64,000 nt of DNA, from assembly GCF_000468095.1 (NCBI RefSeq), contig NZ_ASZC01000013.1, positions 62,001 to 126,000 of the forward strand, given 5' to 3'. Shown piece after piece: positions 1 to 9,442 of this stretch. Source of the DNA: Pantoea sp. AS-PWVM4. GTDB taxonomy: Bacteria > Pseudomonadota > Gammaproteobacteria > Enterobacterales > Enterobacteriaceae. A program made the translations under genes and the position numbers. Positions within the stretch are counted from its first letter, which is position 1; each line of letters opens with the position of its first letter. The notes under the pieces were generated by a model. It had not been told where the DNA came from. It saw only the letters and a list, made by a program, of their open reading frames with translations, and ran no database searches.

Positions 1-455
1 ATCTGCACCAGCACCGTGATGTTGTCGTTGATGGTGGCGTTGTAATCCGGCAGCGTGCCGTACATGTTGCTACGGTGCGATACCGACACACCGCGAATAC
101 CGGCTCCCGGATAGCGGGTGGAAGCCACGGCGCGCGTTGCTTCTTCCGCCGTCTCAACAAACGGAATCAGGAAGTTATAGAAACCGATATCCAACAGACG
201 CTTGATGATGATCGGTTCGTTGCAGGGTGGACGTACCACCGGTGCGCTGTGGCTGCCTTTCAGCGCCATCAGTTGCGGAATAAAGGTGGTGATGTCATTC
301 GGCGCGTGTTCGCCATCCAGCACCAGCCAGTCAAAACCCGCCAGCCCCAGGACTTCGGTGGTGATCGGGTTGGCCAGCGCACACCAGCTACCAATCAGGG
401 TTTCTCCTGCCAGCAAACGGCGACGAAACGCATTCGGCCAGGCTGTATTGCTCAT
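1..455 (-). CDS. garL: 5-keto-4-deoxy-D-glucarate aldolase, partial (3' end off window)
   Basis: The 151 complete codons visible match the N-terminal part of GarL, the class II aldolase that cleaves 5-keto-4-deoxy-D-glucarate to pyruvate and tartronate semialdehyde. Recognisable conserved stretches are [24 protein letters not shown] residues near 28-47 (here [10 protein letters not shown] then [13 protein letters not shown]), [11 protein letters not shown], and the [15 protein letters not shown] region near residue 120. The E of DGEHA and the H after it belong to the HpcH/HpaI aldolase active site. I start at the ATG at 455, which gives an N-terminus aligned with E. coli GarL. It lies 26 bp downstream of gudD on the same strand, so it is probably the fourth gene of gudP-gudX-gudD-garL. 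In E. coli garL sits in a separate garPLRK operon, so this linkage is a rearrangement. The C-terminus is outside the window. Confidence 0.93.
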   Translation of the reverse strand, partial: MSNTAWPNAFRRRLLAGETLIGSWCALANPITTEVLGLAGFDWLVLDGEHAPNDITTFIPQLMALKGSHSAPVVRPPCNEPIIIKRLLDIGFYNFLIPFVETAEEATRAVASTRYPGAGIRGVSVSHRSNMYGTLPDYNATINDNITVLVQ

Positions 456-481
456 TATCTTGACTCCTGTAACGGAAAAAA

Positions 482-1813
482 TTAGCGCACCAGGCACGGA
501 CGTTTGTTATCAAAAGTCCAGTTGGGCACAAGGAATTGCATCGCCTGAGCGTCATCGCGCGCGCCCAGCCCGTGTTTCTGATACAGCGCATTGGCCTGCA
601 TCACCTGATCCATATCCAGCTCAACACCCAGACCTGGTTTCTGCGGCACCTGAACCATGCCGCCTTTGATCTGGAACGGTTCTTTGGTCAGGCGTTGGTT
701 ACCTTCCTGCCAAATCCAATGGGTATCGATGGCGGTAATCGCGCCCGGCGCCGCCGCCGCGACATGCGTAAACATCGCCAGCGACACATCGAAATGGTTG
801 TTGGAGTGCGAGCCCCAGGTCAGGCCAAAGTCGTGGCACATTTGCGCCACGCGCACCGAGCCTTGCATGGTCCAGAAGTGAGGATCGGCCAGCGGGATAT
901 CGACGGATTGCAGTGACAGGGTGTGGCCCATCTGACGCCAGTCGGTGGCGATCATATTGGTAGCGGTAGGCAGCCCGGTGGCACGACGGAATTCCGCCAT
1001 CACCTCGCGTCCGGAATAGCCTTGTTCAGCCCCACACGGGTCTTCAGCATAGGCCAACACGCCCTTCAGCTGTTTCCCCAGCAGGATCGCTTCATTCAGC
1101 GACCAGGCACCGTTCGGATCGAGGGTGACGCGCGCCTGTGGGAAACGCTTCGCCAGTGCGGTGACCGCCTCGGCCTCTTCACCACCACGCAGCACCCCCC
1201 CTTTCAGTTTGAAATCATTGAAGCCGTATTTTTCATACGCCGCTTCCGCGAGACGCACCACGGTATCCGGCGTCAGCGCTTCTTCATGGCGCAGGCGATA
1301 CCAGTCGCATTTGTCATTTTCCTGGCTCTGGTACGGCAGCGAGGTTTTCTTGCGATCGCCGACGTAGAACAGATAACCCAGCATTTCTACCCGGTCGCGT
1401 TGCTGACCATCACCCAGCAACGACGCCACATTGACGCCCAGATGCTGGCCGAGCAGATCGAGCAGTGCCGCCTCAATCCCGGTCACCACATGGATGGTGG
1501 TGCGCAGGTCAAACGTCTGGGTGCCACGCCCGCCAGCATCACGGTCGGCAAAGGTACTGCGCACCAGGTTAAGAATGTTTTTGTACTCGCCAACGGTTTT
1601 ATGTACTACCAGCGCTGCCGCATCTTCCAACGTCTGACGAATCTTCTCGCCGCCCGGAATCTCCCCAACTCCGGTATGGCCCGCATTGTCTTTAATGATG
1701 ACGATGTTACGGGTGAAGAAAGGGGCATGTGCGCCGCTCAGGTTAAGCAACATGCTGTCATAACCGGCCACCGGAATGACCTGCATGGATGTAATTTTCG
1801 GTGTCTGACTCAT
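482..1813 (-). CDS. gudD: D-glucarate dehydratase
   Basis: Enolase-superfamily enzyme of 443 aa (E. coli GudD is 446) that dehydrates D-glucarate (and L-idarate) to 5-keto-4-deoxy-D-glucarate, the substrate of garL next door. Visible motifs are the K-L-K-G-G catalytic lysine segment at about 202-206, the metal-ligand segments LDPNGAW (about 231) and AEDPCGAEQ (about 256), ATNMIATDW (about 284), and the SHSNNHFD segment carrying the catalytic histidine (about 337). The open frame continues upstream to 1942, but the ATG at 1813 starts [15 protein letters not shown], aligned with the family, and has AGGAG-like sequence before it. It follows gudX after 10 bp, so translation is probably coupled. 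Family assignment is certain by motif; the activity is known from the E. coli enzyme. Confidence 0.96.
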   Translation of the reverse strand: MSQTPKITSMQVIPVAGYDSMLLNLSGAHAPFFTRNIVIIKDNAGHTGVGEIPGGEKIRQTLEDAAALVVHKTVGEYKNILNLVRSTFADRDAGGRGTQTFDLRTTIHVVTGIEAALLDLLGQHLGVNVASLLGDGQQRDRVEMLGYLFYVGDRKKTSLPYQSQENDKCDWYRLRHEEALTPDTVVRLAEAAYEKYGFNDFKLKGGVLRGGEEAEAVTALAKRFPQARVTLDPNGAWSLNEAILLGKQLKGVLAYAEDPCGAEQGYSGREVMAEFRRATGLPTATNMIATDWRQMGHTLSLQSVDIPLADPHFWTMQGSVRVAQMCHDFGLTWGSHSNNHFDVSLAMFTHVAAAAPGAITAIDTHWIWQEGNQRLTKEPFQIKGGMVQVPQKPGLGVELDMDQVMQANALYQKHGLGARDDAQAMQFLVPNWTFDNKRPCLVR

Positions 1814-1823
1814 TTCCTGCTCC

Positions 1824-3170
1824 TTACACTTTGCTGCGACCGAAGGCCGGACGCTTACGGTCGAACGACCAACCGGGAACCAGATATTGCATCGCCGTGG
1901 CGTCGTTGCGCGCGCCTGCCGGCAGAGATTTGTACAGCGCATTGGCTTGTTGCAGACGATCCCAGTCCAGTTCGATGCCGAGGCCGGGTTTGTCCGGTAC
2001 GGCGATTTTGCCGTTGCGGATTTGCAGCGGCTCTTTGGTCAGACGCTGGTCGCCTTCCTGCCAGATCCAGTGGGTATCAATGGCGGTGGGTTTACCGGGT
2101 ACGGCCGCGCCAACATGGGTGAACATCGCCAGCGAAATGTCGAAATGGTTGTTGGAGTGGCAACCCCAGGTCAGGCCCCAATCGTCACACAACTGCGCCA
2201 CGCGCACCGCGCCACTCAGCGTCCAGAAATGCGGGTCAGCCAACGGGATATCGACAGCATTCAACATCACCGCATGGTTCATTTCACGCCAGTTGGTGGC
2301 GATCATGTTGGTGGCCACCGGCAGGCCGGTGGCGCGACGGAACTCCGCCATCACCTCGCGACCAGAGTAGCCTTGCTCAGCCCCACAAGGGTCTTCCGCA
2401 TAGGTCAGGACATCCCCCATGCCTTTACACAGGCTGATGGCCTCATCAAGCAACCAGGCCCCGTTGGGATCGACGGTGATACGCGCATCCGGGAAACGTT
2501 TTTTCAACGCCACCGCAGAAGCAATTTCCTGCTCACCCGGCAGCACGCCGCCTTTCAGTTTAAAATCTTTGAAACCGTATTTGTCCTGCGCGGCCTCCGC
2601 CAGACGCACTACCGCGTCCGGCGTTAATGCTTCCTGATGGCGCAGGTGATACCAGTCATGGCTGGCAGCTTCGCCGCTCAGATACGGCAGATCGGTTTTA
2701 CGTCGATCGCCGATGTAGAACAGATAACCGAGGACCACGACTTCATCACGCTGTTGACCGGGGCCAAGCAGCTCCGCCACCGGAACCCCCAGGCACTGAC
2801 CAAGCAAATCCAGCAGCGCGGCCTCCAGCGCAGCCACCGCGTTGACGCGCAGTTCAAACGTCCACGCACCTTTGCCGAAGGTATCGAAATCCGCCGACTG
2901 GTTGCCTTTGTGCACCTGCTGCACCAGGCGATTCATACGCGCCACCTGCTGGCCTTTCACCTGCGGAATCGCATCCACCAACGTCTGATAAATGGTTTCG
3001 CCACCCGGCGCCTCACCGACACCGGTATGCCCGGCGCTATCGGTCAGCACCACAATGTTGCGGGTAAAACAAGCGCTGTGTGCGCCGCCGATGTTGAGCA
3101 GCATGCTGTCGTAACCGGCAACCGGAATCACCTGCATATCGGTGATAACCGGGGTACTTTGCGTATTCAT
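1824..3170 (-). CDS. gudX: Glucarate dehydratase-related protein GudX
   Basis: Second enolase-superfamily member, 448 aa, very similar to gudD beside it (shared [17 protein letters not shown] and HSNNHFD stretches). It keeps the K-L-K-G-G lysines, the VDPNGAW and AEDPCGAEQ metal-ligand regions and the CHSNNHFD histidine, so the active-site framework is complete. In E. coli GudX is described as a glucarate dehydratase-related protein of weak or unclear activity; its physiological role here is not evident from sequence. It differs from GudD in features that match E. coli GudX, such as the [20 protein letters not shown] stretch and the [24 protein letters not shown]-terminus. It sits 9 bp after gudP and 10 bp before gudD, inside one transcription unit. 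Confidence 0.95.
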   Translation of the reverse strand: MNTQSTPVITDMQVIPVAGYDSMLLNIGGAHSACFTRNIVVLTDSAGHTGVGEAPGGETIYQTLVDAIPQVKGQQVARMNRLVQQVHKGNQSADFDTFGKGAWTFELRVNAVAALEAALLDLLGQCLGVPVAELLGPGQQRDEVVVLGYLFYIGDRRKTDLPYLSGEAASHDWYHLRHQEALTPDAVVRLAEAAQDKYGFKDFKLKGGVLPGEQEIASAVALKKRFPDARITVDPNGAWLLDEAISLCKGMGDVLTYAEDPCGAEQGYSGREVMAEFRRATGLPVATNMIATNWREMNHAVMLNAVDIPLADPHFWTLSGAVRVAQLCDDWGLTWGCHSNNHFDISLAMFTHVGAAVPGKPTAIDTHWIWQEGDQRLTKEPLQIRNGKIAVPDKPGLGIELDWDRLQQANALYKSLPAGARNDATAMQYLVPGWSFDRKRPAFGRSKV

Positions 3171-3179
3171 GCTCTGTCC

Positions 3180-4526
3180 TTATGCCCGATGTTTCAATTC
3201 GACACGTTTGATGTCCCCGGCAATCACCAGGAAGCTGAACGCTGCGACGAAGGCGTGGATACCGACATAAATCAGTGCACCTTCAAAAGAACCGCTGGTG
3301 GCAATGATGTAGCCAATAGCGATCGGGGTGACAATGCCGGAGAAGTTACCGAACATGTTGAACAGACCGCCGCTCAGGCCGCTGATCTCTTTCGGCGCGG
3401 TATCCGCCATCACTGCCCAGCCCAGCGCCCCGATGCCTTTACCAAAGAACGCCAGTGCCATAAAGAACACCACCACCCACTCAGTTTGGGTGTAGTTACA
3501 CATCACCATACTGATGGACATCAGCATGCCGACCACAATCGGGGTTTTACGCGCAATGTTCAAAGAACCGGTTTTACGCATCAGGTAATCGGAGATCACC
3601 CCGCCCAATACGCCACCAAGGAAGCCGCATATCGCTGGAACGGAGGCGATAAACCCGGCTTTAAGAATCGACATACCACGCGCCTGCACCAGATAGACCG
3701 GGAACCAGGTGATAAAGAAGTAGGTCAAGGCGTTGATACAGTACTGGCCGAGATAGATACCCAACATCATGCGAGAGGAGAGCAGCTGTTTGATTTGATA
3801 GAACTTCTCTCCCCAGCTGACTTTGTGCTCGGACTTCTTGCTGTCCATATTGATCAGCGCACCGCCCTGCTCCATATACTCCAGCTCAGCCTTGTTGACG
3901 CCAGGATGATCGTTAGGATCATGAATCACTTTCAGCCAGATAAAGCTGATGATGATGCCCAGTCCCCCCATAAACCAGAACACATGCGCCCAGCCCACTT
4001 CCGAGGTCAGCCAGCCCATAATCGGCGCGAAAATTACCGTGGCAAAGTATTGGGCGGAGTTAAAGATAGCCACGGCAGTGCCGCGCTCTTGCGCAGGGAA
4101 CCAGGCAGCAACGATACGGCTGTTACCAGGGAACGACGGTGCTTCAGCCAGCCCCACGAGGAAGCGCAACATAAACAACGAAGCCACAATGCCGAAGCCG
4201 CTGAACAGGTCGACGAATCCTTGCAGGAAGGTAAACAGCGACCAGGTGAAGATGCTCCAGAAGTAAACGCGTTTGGAGCCGAAGCGGTCGAGCAGCCAAC
4301 CGCCGGGTATTTGGCCGATAACATAAGCCCATGAGAATGCTGAGAAAATATATCCTAAACCGACCGAGTCAAGGCCGATATCCTTGGACATAGCAGAACC
4401 GGCAATCGAAATCGTTGCACGGTCCCCGTAGTTGAAAGAGGTGACGATAAACAACATCACCACAATCCAGTAACGGGCGTTGGTGCGCTTTTGCACCGCT
4501 TCCGCTGTCTGGCTAAAACTATTCAT
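3180..4526 (-). CDS. gudP: D-glucarate/galactarate MFS permease
   Basis: Major facilitator transporter of the anion:cation symporter (hexuronate/phthalate) family, 448 aa (E. coli GudP 450), importing D-glucarate across the inner membrane. The N-terminus NARYWIVVMLFIVTSFNYGDRATISIAG and the loop motif GWLLDRFGSKRVYFW are family signatures; about twelve hydrophobic segments are visible, with a central cytoplasmic loop near residues 205-245. The frame is open up to 4577, but the ATG at 4526 has AGGAG six bases upstream and gives MNSFSQTAEAVQKR, matching the family start. It is the first gene of the leftward gudP-gudX-gudD-garL unit, and its promoter must lie in 4527-5037. Confidence 0.95.
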   Translation of the reverse strand: MNSFSQTAEAVQKRTNARYWIVVMLFIVTSFNYGDRATISIAGSAMSKDIGLDSVGLGYIFSAFSWAYVIGQIPGGWLLDRFGSKRVYFWSIFTWSLFTFLQGFVDLFSGFGIVASLFMLRFLVGLAEAPSFPGNSRIVAAWFPAQERGTAVAIFNSAQYFATVIFAPIMGWLTSEVGWAHVFWFMGGLGIIISFIWLKVIHDPNDHPGVNKAELEYMEQGGALINMDSKKSEHKVSWGEKFYQIKQLLSSRMMLGIYLGQYCINALTYFFITWFPVYLVQARGMSILKAGFIASVPAICGFLGGVLGGVISDYLMRKTGSLNIARKTPIVVGMLMSISMVMCNYTQTEWVVVFFMALAFFGKGIGALGWAVMADTAPKEISGLSGGLFNMFGNFSGIVTPIAIGYIIATSGSFEGALIYVGIHAFVAAFSFLVIAGDIKRVELKHRA

Positions 4527-5037
4527 GATGCACTCCTGAAATATAGCGGTAGCTACATTCACTCTGACTGCATACACATCGCGTTGGGTATCAGAATGAT
4601 GTTCGGTTAAACACGGCGATTTTTATATTGGCAATACGATGATGCGTCGTGACGAATAACCTAACGTTGGATAACGAGAGCCAGTATAGGAACAGGCGGA
4701 GAGCGAAACACTGGAAGAAAGCCCGATGATTTCATCACCTGGATACATATTTTATGGCGTTTGCACATAACGCTGCGGCATGGCTCACGGAACCATCAAA
4801 ATCAACCCAACAATGGTTAATTAACGTACAGTCTTATGACGCTTTGTGAGTCCCTTCACTTGTGTTTGGTGAAACGTCTCAAACTGACGCAATAAAAGCG
4901 CTAAAAGCCAGTCAGTTGCACAATGTATTGGGTAATACCCCTGCATATACTAAGGCTGGCAAAAAAAAGATGGCGTGACGGAAGCAATCAATGACACCGC
5001 GTTGCCATGTACAGCGCGGCAGAATGGAAGGTGAGCA
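4527..5037. promoter_or_regulatory. Divergent gudP/garD control region
   Basis: This 511-bp spacer separates divergent gudP and garD and has no plausible gene. On the minus strand TATACT (4688-4683) is a possible gudP -10; on the plus strand TATACT (4946-4951) is a possible garD -10. Neither has a good -35, which fits activator-dependent promoters. A small palindrome GGGTAATACCC lies at 4930-4940, just upstream of the garD -10. In E. coli both gud and gar genes are activated by CdaR; I cannot point to a CdaR site from memory, so that link is inference. Confidence 0.55.
4845..4860 (+). promoter_or_regulatory. CRP-like binding site
   Basis: TGTGA-N6-TCACT matches the CRP core TGTGA-N6-TCACA at nine of ten positions. 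Its centre is about 105 bp upstream of the predicted garD start of transcription, a spacing compatible with class I activation. Catabolite control of hexarate genes is expected, but binding is inferred from the match alone. Confidence 0.5.
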
Positions 5038-6597
5038 ATGAACCGACCTCTAAGCGAGAAACCGCTTTATATTAAAGTGCACGATAGCGATAACGTCGCC
5101 ATCGTGGTGAATAACCAGGGGCTGCCTGCGGGCACCCGCTTTGACGATGGGCTGCAACTGACTGAGCATGTGCCGCAGGGCCACAAAGTCGCGCTGGCTG
5201 ATATTCCTGAGCAGGGCGCGATTGTGCGCTACGGTGAAGTGATCGGCTATGCGCTACGTCCGATTGCTCAGGGCAGCTGGATTGAAGAGTCGCTGGTGGC
5301 GCTGCCCGAAGCGCCCCCTCTCGCCAGCCTGCCGCTGGCGAATAATGTCCCACCGGATTTACCGCCACTTGAGGGTTATACCTTCGAAGGCTACCGCAAT
5401 GCCGATGGCAGCGTGGGAACCCGTAATCTTCTCGGCATCACCACCAGCGTGCATTGTGTCGCGGGCGTGGTGGATTACGTGGTGAAAATTATCGAGCGGG
5501 ATCTGTTGCCGCGTTATCCCAATGTTGATGGCGTAGTGGCGCTGAATCATCTGTATGGTTGTGGTGTGGCGATCAACGCGCCGGCGGCAGTGGTACCGAT
5601 TCGCACCATTCATAACCTGGCGCTGAACCCCAATTTTGGCGGCGAAGTGATGGTGGTTAGCCTCGGTTGCGAGAAATTACAGCCGGAACGCCTGCTCACC
5701 GGCACGCCCGATGTACAGGCCATTTCGCTGGACGATAACGACATTGTGCGTTTGCAGGATGAGCGTTTGGTCGGCTTCGGCGCGATGGTGGATGAGATTT
5801 TGCAGGTCGCTGAGCGCCACCTGAAGCGACTGAATCAACGCAAGCGCGAAACCTGCCCGGCTTCTGAGTTGGTCATCGGCATGCAATGTGGCGGCAGCGA
5901 TGCGTTTTCCGGGGTCACCGCTAACCCGGCGGTGGGTTTTGCTTCTGATTTGCTGGTACGTTGCGGCGCGACAGTGATGTTTTCTGAAGTGACTGAAGTG
6001 CGCGATGCAATCCATCTGCTGACGCCGCGTGTGGTCGATGAGGCGACCGGCAAACGTCTGCTGGAAGAGATGGCATGGTATGACGACTACCTCAGCCTCG
6101 GTCAAACCGACCGGAGCGCCAACCCCTCGCCCGGCAACAAAAAAGGCGGCCTGGCAAATGTGGTAGAAAAAGCGCTGGGATCGATTGCCAAATCAGGCCG
6201 CAGCCCGATCGTTGAAGTGCTGTCTCCAGGACAGCGACCCACCAGGCGCGGTTTGATCTATGCGGCGACCCCCGCCAGCGATTTTGTCTGCGGTACACAG
6301 CAGATGGCATCCGGCATTACGTTGCAGGTATTTACCACCGGTCGCGGTACGCCGTATGGTCTGGCGGCAATTCCGGTGATCAAGATGGCTACGCGCAGCG
6401 CACTGGCTGAACGCTGGCATGATCTGATGGACATCAATGCGGGCACCATCGCCACCGGCGAGGAGAGTATCGAGCAGGTGGGTTGGCGGTTGTTTGAACT
6501 GATTCTGGATATTGCCAGCGCACGTAAGCAGACATGGTCAGATCGCTGGGGCATTCGCAATCAGTTGGCGGTGTTCAATCCGGCACCCGTGACCTGA
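5038..6597 (+). CDS. garD: D-galactarate dehydratase
   Basis: UxaA/GarD-family dehydratase, 519 aa (E. coli GarD 523), converting D-galactarate to 5-keto-4-deoxy-D-glucarate. The N-terminal SAF-like domain (about 10-95, with [21 protein letters not shown]) is followed by the catalytic part beginning [17 protein letters not shown]. Family segments [29 protein letters not shown] and the C-terminal [13 protein letters not shown] are present. GGAAGGTGAGCA precedes the ATG. Its product feeds the same garL aldolase encoded across the control region, so glucarate and galactarate routes converge within this locus. In E. coli garD is elsewhere; here it lies between gudP and yqcA. Confidence 0.95.
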   Translation: MNRPLSEKPLYIKVHDSDNVAIVVNNQGLPAGTRFDDGLQLTEHVPQGHKVALADIPEQGAIVRYGEVIGYALRPIAQGSWIEESLVALPEAPPLASLPLANNVPPDLPPLEGYTFEGYRNADGSVGTRNLLGITTSVHCVAGVVDYVVKIIERDLLPRYPNVDGVVALNHLYGCGVAINAPAAVVPIRTIHNLALNPNFGGEVMVVSLGCEKLQPERLLTGTPDVQAISLDDNDIVRLQDERLVGFGAMVDEILQVAERHLKRLNQRKRETCPASELVIGMQCGGSDAFSGVTANPAVGFASDLLVRCGATVMFSEVTEVRDAIHLLTPRVVDEATGKRLLEEMAWYDDYLSLGQTDRSANPSPGNKKGGLANVVEKALGSIAKSGRSPIVEVLSPGQRPTRRGLIYAATPASDFVCGTQQMASGITLQVFTTGRGTPYGLAAIPVIKMATRSALAERWHDLMDINAGTIATGEESIEQVGWRLFELILDIASARKQTWSDRWGIRNQLAVFNPAPVT

Positions 6598-6620
6598 TAA
6601 AATCTGGTACGCATTAACAC

Positions 6621-6671
6621 GTAGCGGCGCGATTTATCGCGCGGATTTTTGGCGATAAATCGCGCCGCTAC
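6621..6671. repeat. REP-like inverted pair (BIME-like) between garD and yqcA
   Basis: A head unit GTAG-CG-GCGCGATTTATCGCGC (6621-6642) is followed after a short loop by its inverted copy ending CGCCGCTAC (6651-6671). The unit palindrome GCGCGAT-TT-ATCGCGC is perfect. It fills the gap between convergent garD and yqcA and could fold as a large bidirectional hairpin. The 5' GTAG tetranucleotide is characteristic of REPs moved by RAYT transposases. Confidence 0.88.
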
Positions 6672-6675
6672 GGAA

Positions 6676-7122
6676 TTACAACAATTTACCCCAGTTTTCC
6701 ACCCAGGGTGTCGTCACGGATTCCGGCTCCGGATCTTCTGTCGCATCTACCGTTAACAGGTCACCGACACGTTTGGCGCTCTGCTCCTGCAACAGCGCAT
6801 CAAAGGTTTTACCCGCGCCGCAAAAGTTATCGTAGCTGCTGTCGCCCAGCGCAATCACGCCGTAACGCAAGTCAGGTTGATAGCCCAGTTGATCTTTCAC
6901 CGCATGGTACAGCCCGGCGATACTATCGGGAAAATCGCCTTGTCCGGTGGTGGAGGTGATAATCAACACCACATCATGCTGATAATCCTGCCACTGCGCC
7001 AGCGATGGGTCTTCAAAGACTTTCACTTCATGACCCTGCGCCTGCAACACCGGCTCCGCCTCTTCCGCTACCAACAACGCATTGCCGTAAACCGTACCTA
7101 CAAAAATGCCAATCTTTGCCAT
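6676..7122 (-). CDS. yqcA: Flavodoxin YqcA
   Basis: Small FMN-binding flavodoxin of 148 aa (E. coli YqcA 149). The phosphate-binding loop is [13 protein letters not shown] (about 9-21) and the isoalloxazine-contacting segments are [11 protein letters not shown] (about 57-67) and [14 protein letters not shown] (about 91-104). It probably acts as a soluble electron carrier, partner unknown. An in-frame TTG lies directly before the ATG at 7122; the ATG has TAAGGAG at proper spacing, so I use it. It follows truC by 11 bp in the same direction and is last in the yqcC-truC-yqcA unit. Confidence 0.94.
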   Translation of the reverse strand: MAKIGIFVGTVYGNALLVAEEAEPVLQAQGHEVKVFEDPSLAQWQDYQHDVVLIITSTTGQGDFPDSIAGLYHAVKDQLGYQPDLRYGVIALGDSSYDNFCGAGKTFDALLQEQSAKRVGDLLTVDATEDPEPESVTTPWVENWGKLL

Positions 7123-7133
7123 CAAGCCGCTCC

Positions 7134-7913
7134 TTATTCTGTTGGCTTATCCTGGACTGCCTCATCGGCAAACTCAACCCTGGGAACATCAGGGATCTGA
7201 TCCTGCCAGCCAAACTGATGCAGCATCTGCTGCCAGACGGCATCCAACCCGGCACGAATCACCAACGGCTCCCCTGTCACCGGATGATTCAGACTCAGCG
7301 CACTGGCATGCAACATCAGGCGATCAAGACCAAAATTTGCTGCCGCACCACGGTTCTGGCGCAGATCGCCGTGCGTGGTATCACCAATAATGGGATGGCG
7401 CAGATGCGCCATATGGCGTCGCAACTGATGCTTACGCCCGGTGCGCGGTTGCATCTCCACCAGACTGTAACGCGCGCTGGCATAGCGGCCAATCGCCACA
7501 GGCATCTCGGTGTGGGCCAGCATCTGAAAGTCGGTGACGGCCGGTTGCGGGCCACGCGGTTCGGTGGCGAATTTATCGGCGATTTTGTCGAGTTCCTCGA
7601 CCAACGGATAATCCAGCGTGCCGCTTTCCGTCAGCCAGCCACGCAGCACGGCATGGTAGGTTTTGCGGATTTGATGTTGCTCAAATTGTTGAGCCAGCAA
7701 CCGGCCAACCTCGCTCGACAGTCCCATCAGCAATACGCCGGAAGTGGGGCGATCGAGCCGGTGTGCGGTAAAGACGTGCTGACCGATCTGATCGCGCACC
7801 GTCTGCATCACCACCACTTTTTCTTTGCGGTCGAGCCAGCTTCGGTGCACCAGCCAACCCGCAGGTTTATTGACCGCGACCAGCCACTCGTCCTGATAAA
7901 TAATTTCCAACAT
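7134..7913 (-). CDS. truC: tRNA pseudouridine(65) synthase
   Basis: RluA-family pseudouridine synthase of 259 aa that isomerises U65 in tRNA-Ile1 and tRNA-Asp in E. coli. The catalytic aspartate is in the [12 protein letters not shown] motif (about residue 54), and the family motifs [12 protein letters not shown] near the N-terminus and [24 protein letters not shown] near 155-178 are complete. The ATG at 7913 shares its A with the TGA of yqcC (TGATG), a translational coupling arrangement; an in-frame TTG one codon earlier is less likely. Located between yqcC and yqcA as in E. coli. Confidence 0.95.
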   Translation of the reverse strand: MLEIIYQDEWLVAVNKPAGWLVHRSWLDRKEKVVVMQTVRDQIGQHVFTAHRLDRPTSGVLLMGLSSEVGRLLAQQFEQHQIRKTYHAVLRGWLTESGTLDYPLVEELDKIADKFATEPRGPQPAVTDFQMLAHTEMPVAIGRYASARYSLVEMQPRTGRKHQLRRHMAHLRHPIIGDTTHGDLRQNRGAAANFGLDRLMLHASALSLNHPVTGEPLVIRAGLDAVWQQMLHQFGWQDQIPDVPRVEFADEAVQDKPTE

Positions 7914-8242
7914 CAAGCTGCGGGTTCCGAAAATAAGGCATCAAGCTGGCGTAAGGTCAGCAACAGCATGGGATGGCCCGGCGTGCCGGGAGGAAGCGCC
8001 ATTTCATAATAATGCGCTACGGCGAAGTTTTGCGGCAAGGGTGCACCGGCGTCAATCAGCGCCTGCATACGCGGGATCAACACCCACTGTAACCACTCAA
8101 GAGGTGCCAGCGTATCAAGGCAAAAGGGTTGGGTACTGGCAAACGCTGCCGCATCGGGGGATTGCATCTGCCAGTGGTCGTGCTCGCGCATCACCGCTTC
8201 GACCTGCTGTAGCCGCTGCAAAATAAGTTGTTGCGACGACAT
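7913..8242 (-). CDS. yqcC: YqcC family protein (DUF446)
   Basis: Soluble protein of 109 aa matching the YqcC family, whose function is unknown. Typical conserved features are the PFCLDTLAPLEWLQWVLIPRM segment (about 39-59) and the C-terminal LRQLDALF helix; the family is largely helical and has no transmembrane segment. It is first in a leftward unit with truC and yqcA, sharing one base with truC. CsrB ends about 70 bp upstream on the same strand, and its terminator separates the two units. Confidence 0.9.
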   Translation of the reverse strand: MSSQQLILQRLQQVEAVMREHDHWQMQSPDAAAFASTQPFCLDTLAPLEWLQWVLIPRMQALIDAGAPLPQNFAVAHYYEMALPPGTPGHPMLLLTLRQLDALFSEPAA

Positions 8243-8310
8243 GCGCCACCTCCAGAGAAAAATCGGGCGGCAAGCATATCACTTGTCGGGCGATGCTCAA
8301 AAAACGCATA

Positions 8311-8342
8311 AAAAAAGGGGAGCACTGTAATTACAGTGCTCC
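8311..8342 (-). terminator. Intrinsic terminator of csrB
   Basis: On the minus strand a hairpin with complementary arms around a small AT loop (GGGAGCACTGTAATTACAGTGCTCCC) runs directly into six or more Us. It ends csrB and insulates yqcC. Confidence 0.9.
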
Positions 8343-8640
8343 CGGTTCGTTTGCAGCAATCCCGCCACCGCTGTGCTCCCTGCTCATCCGTGACAACTTT
8401 TCCTGTGCTGTCCTTCGCTTGTCATCCTGACATTGGTCCTTAGCATCCTGGCCCGCCACATCCCGCGTGGCTCTCATTCTCCGTCCTGGAGGTGTCCCTG
8501 ACTCACTCCTGAGTGTCCTGCTTCATCATGAAGCCTTCCGTGTGCCGTAAACTCCGTTACGCTCCAGCCCCCTGGCTGACATTCTCCTGAACATCGCTTA
8601 ATCCGTGGCTTCCTGCCAGTGGTGACTATTCTGGCAGAAA
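8311..8640 (-). ncRNA. csrB: CsrB regulatory RNA
   Basis: The spacer between yqcC and syd, where E. coli encodes CsrB, carries on the minus strand about 20 GGA trinucleotides in roughly 330 nt, many as CAGGA or AGGA(C/T)G in predicted loops: the CsrA-binding signature. CsrB sequesters CsrA and so relieves translational repression of carbon-storage, biofilm and motility genes. The RNA ends with the perfect hairpin GGGAGCACTGTAATTACAGTGCTCCC followed by a U run (8342-8311). The 5' end near 8640 is estimated from a TATACG -10 box at 8652-8647 and is uncertain by some bases. Length compares with 369 nt in E. coli. Confidence 0.92.
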
Positions 8641-8789
8641 CTATCGCGTATACAAGGTACTAAAAGCCGTTACATCAGTCAGTTATCGAATTATTTTCGG
8701 ACTGCTGCCATAAACTCATGATTCACAATATTTTTACAAGCCTGGCTTCCTGAATTCTTCAGTACAATTTGCCGATCTCTCACACGCTA

Positions 8790-8807
8790 TGTGAGAGATC
8801 TCTTACA
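8790..8807. promoter_or_regulatory. GacA/UvrY binding site upstream of csrB
   Basis: Read on the minus strand the site is TGTAAGAGATCTCTCACA, one base different from the perfect GacA-box palindrome TGTAAGAGATCTCTTACA. It is about 158 bp upstream of the predicted csrB start, the kind of distance seen for UvrY control of csrB in E. coli. This implies BarA-UvrY activation of csrB. A second palindrome (8774-8800) shares one arm with it. Confidence 0.8.
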
Positions 8808-8831
8808 CCAATACAGGCTAATGTCTGCAAT

Positions 8832-9380
8832 TTACTCGCTAACTGGTTGTAAGTTATTAAGAAACATCTTAATTTCTGGGGATAATACTTCGCGCTTTTT
8901 GCTACCAGGATGCTCAAGAATAACTTCACCGGTAAGATTGCACAGGGAGATGACATCCTGTTCGGAATCAGTGGTGGCGATAAATAAAGTGGGGCTTTGC
9001 TTCAGGCGACGCTTCATGACCAGATGACCAATCAAATTCTCCTGTAGCCGCGTGAAGTCGTCCTCACTCCATACCTGTAGCAAGGTCATATCCTGCTGCT
9101 GAAAACGGGCGGTCATATCACCGGCAAACTGCGTGGTGTAAAACGCGGTGATTTCGGGCCGAAGCTCAATCTCCAGTGCGCGCTCAACCGCAGCCAGCGT
9201 GGCAGGCAAGGTAAAAGGCTGTGGCTGCCACAACACACGATCATTCACCGTGCTCTGTATACAAGGGGAAGGTACGCCAAACAGTTCACTGCTTGCAGGT
9301 AAATGCCCGGTGCGCTGCTGCCATTCGTCACAATATCGGGCGGTAAAATCGCGCAGAGCATCCACGGTTTGCTGCATCAT
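8832..9380 (-). CDS. syd: SecY-interacting protein Syd
   Basis: 182 aa, matching Syd (E. coli 181 aa), a soluble acidic protein that docks on the cytosolic face of SecY and is proposed to check the quality of translocon assembly. Conserved stretches visible are [55 protein letters not shown] and LFIATTDSE. There is no signal peptide or membrane segment. Two consecutive ATGs occur at the start; I use the first (9380). It is divergent from queF with 62 bp between the chosen starts; csrB lies downstream on the same strand. Confidence 0.93.
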   Translation of the reverse strand: MMQQTVDALRDFTARYCDEWQQRTGHLPASSELFGVPSPCIQSTVNDRVLWQPQPFTLPATLAAVERALEIELRPEITAFYTTQFAGDMTARFQQQDMTLLQVWSEDDFTRLQENLIGHLVMKRRLKQSPTLFIATTDSEQDVISLCNLTGEVILEHPGSKKREVLSPEIKMFLNNLQPVSE

Positions 9381-9442
9381 TCATCTTCTCGCTTCTGATA
9401 GGTTACACTTAGCCACTTTGATGGATTTTAGTGGTAACCGTT

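Noticed and set aside
2637-4334. A 565-codon open frame on the plus strand opposite gudX and gudP
   Set aside because: It lies wholly antisense to two well-recognised genes and reads as His/Gln/Arg-rich low-quality protein; long antisense frames arise from the GC-rich third positions. The same applies to plus-strand frames at 923-2122, 60127-61350 and 62572-63669.
8774-8800. Terminator for syd
   Set aside because: The stem is strong but no T run follows on the minus strand; its overlap with the GacA box makes a regulatory role for csrB more likely.
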